A DNA stretch of 64,000 nt from assembly GCF_022870865.1 (NCBI RefSeq), contig NZ_CP091508.1:2728001-2792000 (forward strand). Direction: 5' to 3'. Below, in pieces: positions 58,689 to 64,000 of the stretch. Position 1 is the stretch's first letter, and the number at the start of each line of letters is the position of its first letter. A program made the position numbers and the translations under genes. The DNA comes from Uruburuella testudinis. Its GTDB lineage: Bacteria; Pseudomonadota; Gammaproteobacteria; Burkholderiales; Neisseriaceae. A model generated the notes under the pieces. The model searched no databases and was not told where the DNA came from. It saw nothing but the letters and a program-made list of their open reading frames with translations.

Positions 58689-59051
58689 TTATTTCTTACC
58701 GGCAATCGCTTTACGCGGACCTTTACGGGTACGCGCATTGGTGCGGGTACGCTGACCGCGACACGGTAAACCACGACGGTGGCGAAAACCGCGATAGCAA
58801 CCCATATCCATCAAACGTTTGATGCTCATGGTAACTTCACGGCGCAAATCGCCTTCTACTTCATATTTGGCAACTTGCTCACGCAAAGCTTCCAGTTGTG
58901 ACTCGTCTAAATCTTTTACTTTAGTGCTCGGCACGACATTCGCAGCCTCACAAATTGATTTAGCACGAGTAGCGCCAATACCGTAAATAGCTTGCAAGCC
59001 AATTACAATATGGGCGTTATTAGGGATATTCACCCCTGCAATACGAGCCAT
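58689..59051 (-). CDS. rpsM: 30S ribosomal protein S13
   Basis: A 120-residue head protein of the 30S subunit that contacts the 50S subunit and the P-site tRNA. Starts [20 protein letters not shown], has the helix-hairpin-helix [16 protein letters not shown], and ends in a basic tail ([16 protein letters not shown]). It follows rpmJ. Confidence 0.98.
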   Translation of the reverse strand: MARIAGVNIPNNAHIVIGLQAIYGIGATRAKSICEAANVVPSTKVKDLDESQLEALREQVAKYEVEGDLRREVTMSIKRLMDMGCYRGFRHRRGLPCRGQRTRTNARTRKGPRKAIAGKK

Positions 59052-59113
59052 ATTTTTTTCCTTTAGGGCAAAAGTTGGTCACTATAACACAAACCAAAAC
59101 CAATGTAAATTTA

Positions 59114-59227
59114 TTAGCCTTGACGTTGCTTGTGACGGGGGTCAGTACAAATCACTCGAACCACACGATTACGACGAATAATCTTGCAGTTGCGGCAGAT
59201 TTTTTTAACAGAAGGTTGTACACGCAT
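59114..59227 (-). CDS. rpmJ: 50S ribosomal protein L36
   Basis: A 37-residue protein: [16 protein letters not shown], then a basic stretch and [11 protein letters not shown]. It keeps the Cys-x2-Cys...Cys...His zinc site of the ordinary (C+) type. ATG 59227 is used because L36 proteins begin MRVQ/MKV; another ATG sits one codon upstream. It is located between infA and rpsM. Confidence 0.95.
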   Translation of the reverse strand: MRVQPSVKKICRNCKIIRRNRVVRVICTDPRHKQRQG

Positions 59228-59245
59228 CATTTTTCCTTTCGTGAA

Positions 59246-59464
59246 TTATCTTGCTCGGAATACAATACGCGCACGGGTCAAGTCATAGGGAGTCAACTCC
59301 ACTGTAACTTTATCTCCTGGAGAAATACGGATGTAATGCATCCGCATTTTTCCGGAAATATGACCCAACACAACGTGATCGTTTTCCAATTTTACTTTGA
59401 ATGTTGCATTTGGCAGAGTTTCTAAAATCTCGCCTTGCATTTGTATGGTATCTTCTTTAGCCAT
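59246..59464 (-). CDS. infA: Translation initiation factor IF-1
   Basis: A 72-residue S1/OB-fold protein that occupies the A site during initiation. Sequence [20 protein letters not shown] and [20 protein letters not shown] is typical. Its place inside the spc operon between secY and rpmJ is the arrangement usual in Betaproteobacteria, unlike E. coli where infA is elsewhere. Confidence 0.98.
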   Translation of the reverse strand: MAKEDTIQMQGEILETLPNATFKVKLENDHVVLGHISGKMRMHYIRISPGDKVTVELTPYDLTRARIVFRAR

Positions 59465-59471
59465 AAGTTTC

Positions 59472-60785
59472 TTATTTACGTGATAATGATTTCATATCAG
59501 AACGCTTCATGAGATGCTCATATTGTTGAGTTACCCGATATGAAGCAATTTGTGTGCTGAAATCCATGGTTACCACGACAAGAATCAACAAAGATGTTCC
59601 ACCTAAGTAAAAAGGAACATTTAAGGCTGTTGTCAAAAATTCAGGTATCAAACAGATAATGGTAATATAGAGCGCACCAAAAAAAGTCAGTCGCAATACC
59701 ACTTTTTCCAAATATCTGGAAGTCTGCTCACCCGGACGGATACCAGGAACAAAAGCACCACTTTTTTTCAAATTTTCTGCCATCTCACGCGGACTGAATA
59801 CCAATGCCGTATAAAAGTAGCAGAAGAAAATAATGGTCGCTGCAAACAATAAAATATAAACAGGTTGGCCATGCTGCAACATGCCCGCTATTTTATACAG
59901 CCAGCTATCCGTATTGTTCGATCCAAACCAACTCAACAATGTTGAGGGGAACAAAATGATACTTGATGCAAAAATAGGCGGAATCACACCGGCCATATTC
60001 AACTTAAACGGCATATGGGTATTCTGCCCCTGCATTAATCTGTTCCCCACTTGTCGTTTGGCATAATGAATCGGAATTTTACGCTGTGCACTTTCAAAAT
60101 ACACCACAGCATAAATCAATATCAGAACACCTATAACAATCGCCACCGCCATGAGCATACTCATGGATCCTTGACTGGTTAAAGTGAGTAACTGGGCAAT
60201 TCCAGAAGGAATGCCTGCAGCAATACCGGCAGTAATAATCAGAGAAATACCGTTACCTACACCTCTTTCCGTCATCTGCTCGCCCAGCCACATTAAAAAC
60301 ATTGTGCCGGTTACCAAACAAACAACTGTAGAGATATAGAATTCAAGCTGAGATGCAACCACTACACCTTGCTGAAATACAAATGTAGCAACGCCAAAGC
60401 TCTGCAAAATTGCTAATACAACCGTACCATACCGCGTATATTTCGTAATAATTCTGCGACCTGCTTCTCCTTCTTTTTTTAAAGCTTTCAAAGAAGGTAA
60501 AATTTCCGAAGCTAACTGCACAATAATAGAAGCTGAAATATACGGCATAATACCGATAGCAAAAATACTAAAGCGCTCGAGTGACCCGCCGGAGAACATA
60601 TTCAGCATACCGAGCATGCCACTGCTTGCGCTTTCGTATAGCTCAGCTAAAGCGGCTGCATCTACACCCGGAACAGGAATATGAGCACCAATACGAAACA
60701 CGATTAATGCTCCTAACAAAAATAGTAACCGTTTTTTCAAGTCACCGAATTTTGCCAGTCCTGATAAAGATTGTTGATTAGCCAC
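59472..60785 (-). CDS. secY: Preprotein translocase subunit SecY
   Basis: The 437-residue, ten-helix channel of the Sec translocon. Signatures are the N-terminal [23 protein letters not shown] and [17 protein letters not shown] (helix 2 region). The cytoplasmic loops include TKYTRYGT and [12 protein letters not shown]. It works with SecE and SecG (not in this window) and SecA. It follows rplO by 13 bases. Confidence 0.98.
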   Translation of the reverse strand: MANQQSLSGLAKFGDLKKRLLFLLGALIVFRIGAHIPVPGVDAAALAELYESASSGMLGMLNMFSGGSLERFSIFAIGIMPYISASIIVQLASEILPSLKALKKEGEAGRRIITKYTRYGTVVLAILQSFGVATFVFQQGVVVASQLEFYISTVVCLVTGTMFLMWLGEQMTERGVGNGISLIITAGIAAGIPSGIAQLLTLTSQGSMSMLMAVAIVIGVLILIYAVVYFESAQRKIPIHYAKRQVGNRLMQGQNTHMPFKLNMAGVIPPIFASSIILFPSTLLSWFGSNNTDSWLYKIAGMLQHGQPVYILLFAATIIFFCYFYTALVFSPREMAENLKKSGAFVPGIRPGEQTSRYLEKVVLRLTFFGALYITIICLIPEFLTTALNVPFYLGGTSLLILVVVTMDFSTQIASYRVTQQYEHLMKRSDMKSLSRK

Positions 60786-60798
60786 TTATATCCAAGCC

Positions 60799-61233
60799 TT
60801 ATTCTTCGATTTTTCCGCCAGCTGCTTCAATAGCAGCTTTTGCACCTTTGGTTGCTTTGATGCCTTTTAGCGTAACAGCCTTGGCAATTTCTCCTGAAGC
60901 AATAACCTTAACATTCAAGATATTTGCACCAATGATCCCGGCTTGTTTCAATGCCAATACATCGATTTCGTCAACAGCCACCAGAGCCAATTCACTCAAA
61001 CGCACTTCAGCATTACTTGCCGCAGTCAGTGACTTGAAGCCGCGCTTCGGCAAGCGGCGTTGCAAAGGCATCTGACCGCCCTCAAAGCCTACTTTATGGA
61101 AGCCACCAGAACGGCTTTTTTGGCCTTTATGACCACGACCGCCAGTTTTACCCAAACCGCTTCCGATGCCTCGACCCACACGACGTTTTGCGTGGGTTGA
61201 GCCTTCTGCCGGCTGAATTGTATTCAAAAACAT
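60799..61233 (-). CDS. rplO: 50S ribosomal protein L15
   Basis: A 144-residue late-assembly 50S protein. The Gly/Lys/Arg-rich N-terminal extension [22 protein letters not shown] is diagnostic, as is [18 protein letters not shown]. One base separates it from rpmD. Confidence 0.98.
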   Translation of the reverse strand: MFLNTIQPAEGSTHAKRRVGRGIGSGLGKTGGRGHKGQKSRSGGFHKVGFEGGQMPLQRRLPKRGFKSLTAASNAEVRLSELALVAVDEIDVLALKQAGIIGANILNVKVIASGEIAKAVTLKGIKATKGAKAAIEAAGGKIEE

Positions 61234-61234
61234 A

Positions 61235-61420
61235 TTATGACTCCACTTTCAAAAGGTAGCTGATTTTATTAATCATGCCACGATTTTCGGGGGTATCCAA
61301 TACTTCAACGGTATGTTCGCGATGACGCAAACCCAAACCGCGAGCACAAGCACGATGTGACTCAATAGTACCGATTAAGCTTTTAGCCAAAGTCACTTTA
61401 ATCTTTTTTTGTTCACTCAT
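61235..61420 (-). CDS. rpmD: 50S ribosomal protein L30
   Basis: A 61-residue protein with [27 protein letters not shown] and [16 protein letters not shown]. Its start overlaps the rpsE stop region by 8 bases, indicating translational coupling. Confidence 0.97.
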   Translation of the reverse strand: MSEQKKIKVTLAKSLIGTIESHRACARGLGLRHREHTVEVLDTPENRGMINKISYLLKVES

Positions 61421-61931
61421 GATCAGATCCCAAAATATCTTCTACAGTTAAACCACGTTTTGCAGCAATATCTGCAGGTGTGTATAACTTCGACAAGCCA
61501 TCCAGGGTTGCACGTACGATATTGTACGGGTTAGTCGAGCCATGAACTTTTGCAGAAATATTATGAACACCCATTGCATCAAAAACTAAGCGCATCGGGC
61601 CGCCGGCTTTTACACCACTACCCTCTTTTGCAGGTTGCATAAAAACTCGGGTAGCACCATGACGGCCAATCACTTCATGGTGAATCGTGCCGTTTTTCAA
61701 CGGTACTTTAATCATTGAACGACGAGCTTGATCCATTGCTTTTTGTACGGCAACCGGCACCTCTTTGGATTTACCCTTGCCCATACCAATGCGGCCATCA
61801 CCATCGCCAACTACAGTCAAAGCAGAAAAGGCCATAATGCGACCACCTTTAACCACTTTGGTTACGCGGTTCACGGCAACCATTTTCTCAATTAAGCCAT
61901 CGCCGCGTTCTTCAATTTCATGTTTTGCCAT
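61413..61931 (-). CDS. rpsE: 30S ribosomal protein S5
   Basis: A 172-residue protein important for translational accuracy. RNA-binding part: [21 protein letters not shown], followed by [18 protein letters not shown]. The C-terminal domain ends [11 protein letters not shown]. Residues at the usual spectinomycin loop (VKGGR) look wild type. Confidence 0.98.
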   Translation of the reverse strand: MAKHEIEERGDGLIEKMVAVNRVTKVVKGGRIMAFSALTVVGDGDGRIGMGKGKSKEVPVAVQKAMDQARRSMIKVPLKNGTIHHEVIGRHGATRVFMQPAKEGSGVKAGGPMRLVFDAMGVHNISAKVHGSTNPYNIVRATLDGLSKLYTPADIAAKRGLTVEDILGSDHE

Positions 61932-61948
61932 CTCAGGTCTCCAATCTG

Positions 61949-62302
61949 TTAGAAGCTCAAGCCATTTTCGCGAGCAGCTTCAGCCAACGCTTTTACACGG
62001 CCGTGGTATTGAAAACCAGAGCGATCGAAAGCAACTTTTTCTACACCGGCTTCTTTTGCCTTTTCAGCAATCCGTTTGCCAACCAAAGCCGCTGCTTCGA
62101 TATTGCTGCCTGATTTTAAGCCACCACGCACTTCAGCTTCTAAGGTAGAGGCTTGAGCCAATACTTTATCACCTTCAGCACTAATTACTTGGGCATAAAT
62201 GTGGTTGTTTGTGCGAAATACACACAATCTCACCATTTTCAAATCCGCAATACGGGCACGGGTTTTACGTGCGCGGCGGAGTCGGGTTACATGTTTATTC
62301 AT
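61949..62302 (-). CDS. rplR: 50S ribosomal protein L18
   Basis: A 117-residue 5S rRNA-binding protein. Begins [18 protein letters not shown] and ends with [24 protein letters not shown], both typical of the family. Confidence 0.98.
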   Translation of the reverse strand: MNKHVTRLRRARKTRARIADLKMVRLCVFRTNNHIYAQVISAEGDKVLAQASTLEAEVRGGLKSGSNIEAAALVGKRIAEKAKEAGVEKVAFDRSGFQYHGRVKALAEAARENGLSF

Positions 62303-62315
62303 TAGTGAGCCTCAA

Positions 62316-62849
62316 TTATTTTTTCTTGGTTTCTTTCATTACCACCACTTCGCCAACATAACGAACACCTTTACCTTTATAAGGCTCCGGCGAACGGAAT
62401 GCGCGAATTTCAGCAGCAACTTGACCAACCGCTTGTTTATCAGCACCGCTCAAAACAATCTCTGTTTGTGACGGTGTTTGCACAGAAACACCCTCGGGCA
62501 TTTCATAAACAATCGGATGAGAGAAACCTAATGACAAATTCAGTGTTTTGCCTTGAGCCTGGGCACGATAACCCACACCAATCAGCTGAAGTTTTTTCTC
62601 AAAACCCTCAGCAACACCTTTTACCATATTGCTCACCAATGCACGAACAGTACCGGACATAGCATTTGCATGCTTGCTGTCGTTTGTGGCGGCAAAAGTT
62701 AACTGGCCATCATTCAATTCAATCGCAACGTCAGCAGTCAAAGGAAACGCCAACTCGCCGTTCTTGCCTTTTACTGTTAATTTATCTGTTCCAAATTTTA
62801 CTTCTACGCCAGCAGGAACAGTCACTGGATTCTTAGCTACGCGTGACAT
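62316..62849 (-). CDS. rplF: 50S ribosomal protein L6
   Basis: A 177-residue protein near the factor-binding site. Starts [19 protein letters not shown] and ends [20 protein letters not shown], the L6 signature. Confidence 0.98.
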   Translation of the reverse strand: MSRVAKNPVTVPAGVEVKFGTDKLTVKGKNGELAFPLTADVAIELNDGQLTFAATNDSKHANAMSGTVRALVSNMVKGVAEGFEKKLQLIGVGYRAQAQGKTLNLSLGFSHPIVYEMPEGVSVQTPSQTEIVLSGADKQAVGQVAAEIRAFRSPEPYKGKGVRYVGEVVVMKETKKK

Positions 62850-62862
62850 AAATATTCCTCCA

Positions 62863-63255
62863 TTAGGCTACGATGCACAACAGCTCGCCGCCAACGCCTT
62901 CCGAGCGGGCTTTGCGGTCAGTCATGACACCTTTAGAAGTGCTAACGATTGCTACACCCAAACCATTCATCACAGTAGGAATGTCGTTAGAACCTTTATA
63001 AACACGCAAACCAGGACGCGAAACACGTTTGATTTGTTCGATTACCGGACGACCCGCGTAGTATTTCAATTGAATTTCCAAAACGGGTTTTGCATCTGCT
63101 GAAACTGCGAAGTCCTCAATATAACCTTCATCTTTCAAAACCTTAGCAATGGCGCATTTCAGTTTTGAAGACGGCATAGCAACAACAACTTTATTGGCGC
63201 GTTGTGCATTGCGGATACGGGTCAACATATCGGAAATAGGATCATGCATACTCAT
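62863..63255 (-). CDS. rpsH: 30S ribosomal protein S8
   Basis: A 130-residue 16S rRNA binder and spc-operon translational regulator in E. coli. Starts [20 protein letters not shown] and has the C-terminal [20 protein letters not shown]. Confidence 0.98.
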   Translation of the reverse strand: MSMHDPISDMLTRIRNAQRANKVVVAMPSSKLKCAIAKVLKDEGYIEDFAVSADAKPVLEIQLKYYAGRPVIEQIKRVSRPGLRVYKGSNDIPTVMNGLGVAIVSTSKGVMTDRKARSEGVGGELLCIVA

Positions 63256-63269
63256 TATTAATACTCCTA

Positions 63270-63575
63270 TTACCAGCTGGCTTTAATTACACCCGGAATT
63301 TCGCCACGCATAGCGATTTCACGGATTTTAATACGACCCAAACCGAATTTACGGAATGTGCCACGGGGACGTCCGGTCAGCGCACAACGGCGACGTTGGC
63401 GGACAGGAGCTGCATTACGCGGAATTGCTTGAAATTTCAAACGTGCCTCAAAACGCTCTTCATCAGTAGCATTTGAGTCATTAATAACAGCAAAAATCGC
63501 TTCACGTTTAGCGGCATATTTTTTTGCCAATGCAGCACGCTTCAACTCACGATTAATAAGTGCTTTCTTAGCCAT
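63270..63575 (-). CDS. rpsN: 30S ribosomal protein S14 (zinc-free type)
   Basis: A 101-residue long-form S14 with only one cysteine ([12 protein letters not shown]), so it is the C-minus, zinc-independent type. Ends [11 protein letters not shown] as usual. Located between rplE and rpsH. Confidence 0.97.
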   Translation of the reverse strand: MAKKALINRELKRAALAKKYAAKREAIFAVINDSNATDEERFEARLKFQAIPRNAAPVRQRRRCALTGRPRGTFRKFGLGRIKIREIAMRGEIPGVIKASW

Positions 63576-63577
63576 GA

Positions 63578-64000
63578 TTATCCTTTAAACGGAAATTTAA
63601 ACAACGACAACAGCGCTTTCGCTTCTTCATCGGTTTTAGCAGTGGTTGTAATAGTAATATTCAAGCCACGCAAAGCATCGATTTTATCGTATTCGATTTC
63701 CGGAAAAATAATTTGCTCACGAACACCCATATTGTAGTTGCCGCGACCATCAAATGACTTACCACTAACACCACGGAAGTCACGCACACGGGGCAAAGCA
63801 ATAGTTACCAACCGATCGAGAAACTCAAACATTTGTTCACGACGCAGAGTTACCTTGCAACCCACCGGATAGTTATCACGGATTTTAAAACCAGCAATAG
63901 ATTTACGGGCAACAGTTACCACAGGCTTTTGACCTGCAATTTTCTCCAAATCAGCGACGGCATGCTCCATCACTTTTTTGTCTGCAACCGCCTCACCCAC
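63578..64000 (-). CDS. rplE: 50S ribosomal protein L5 (5' end outside window)
   Basis: The C-terminal 140 residues of the roughly 180-residue L5, a 5S rRNA-binding central-protuberance protein. Recognisable stretches: [58 protein letters not shown] and the C-terminal FKFPFKG. The apparent start at the window edge is internal. Confidence 0.97.
   Translation of the reverse strand: MGEAVADKKVMEHAVADLEKIAGQKPVVTVARKSIAGFKIRDNYPVGCKVTLRREQMFEFLDRLVTIALPRVRDFRGVSGKSFDGRGNYNMGVREQIIFPEIEYDKIDALRGLNITITTTAKTDEEAKALLSLFKFPFKG

Overview
The window comes from a Neisseria-type genome (Neisseriaceae, Betaproteobacteria). It is full of the neisserial DNA uptake sequence in the dialect AGGCCGTCTGAA, often as inverted pairs behind genes where they act as terminators. 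It carries a ctrABCD/kpsCS-type capsule locus, a trimeric autotransporter with a neisserial-style extended signal peptide, and Correia-like small repeats. The prevailing AGGCCGTCTGAA form, rather than ATGCCGTCTGAA, suggests a commensal or animal-associated species rather than N. meningitidis or N. gonorrhoeae. I cannot name the species.

Layout. 1-20 kb is ordinary chromosome: aceK (5' end outside the window), a GNAT acetyltransferase, an isochorismatase-like hydrolase, a ClC antiporter-argJ operon, a moxR-DUF58-tgpA operon, a NiaP-like MFS carrier, a VOC protein, gntP-gntK, an LpxL-type acyltransferase, metK and a small lipoprotein. The gaps between these genes hold three repeat families: Correia-like elements with unusual ends, a TA-flanked MITE of about 160 bp, and a five-copy tandem array of about 232 bp.

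20.7-42.0 kb is one contiguous ABC-transporter-dependent (group 2-like) capsule locus. On the minus strand, ctrA-ctrB-ctrC-ctrD encode the export machine. Divergently, on the plus strand, lie two unidentified coiled-coil proteins, a bifunctional glycosyltransferase very like the chondroitin polymerase KfoC of E. coli K4, a GT92-like protein, UDP-glucose dehydrogenase, a GT2 protein, kdsA, galU, galE, kpsC and kpsS. Together these give a coherent prediction. GalU and Ugd make UDP-GlcA, GalE could supply UDP-GalNAc, the KfoC homologue polymerises, KdsA/KpsC/KpsS make the Kdo-lipid linker, and CtrA-D export. The expected product is a chondroitin-type glycosaminoglycan capsule. CtrB is remarkable: its cytoplasmic N-terminus contains 42 perfect tandem copies of an 18-bp unit encoding the hexapeptide AEAAKQ.

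42-56 kb holds dnaJ, an ASCH-domain/HTH divergent gene pair, an OmpA-family lipoprotein and an 8.1-kb trimeric autotransporter gene with an internal 846-bp tandem duplication. Behind the autotransporter are three copies of an unidentified 335-bp repeat. A TIR-bounded element of about 365 bp occurs on either side of this accessory stretch in opposite orientations.

56.2-64 kb is the 3' part of the spc operon and the alpha operon (rplE through rplQ), on the minus strand and conserved in order, with infA between secY and rpmJ.
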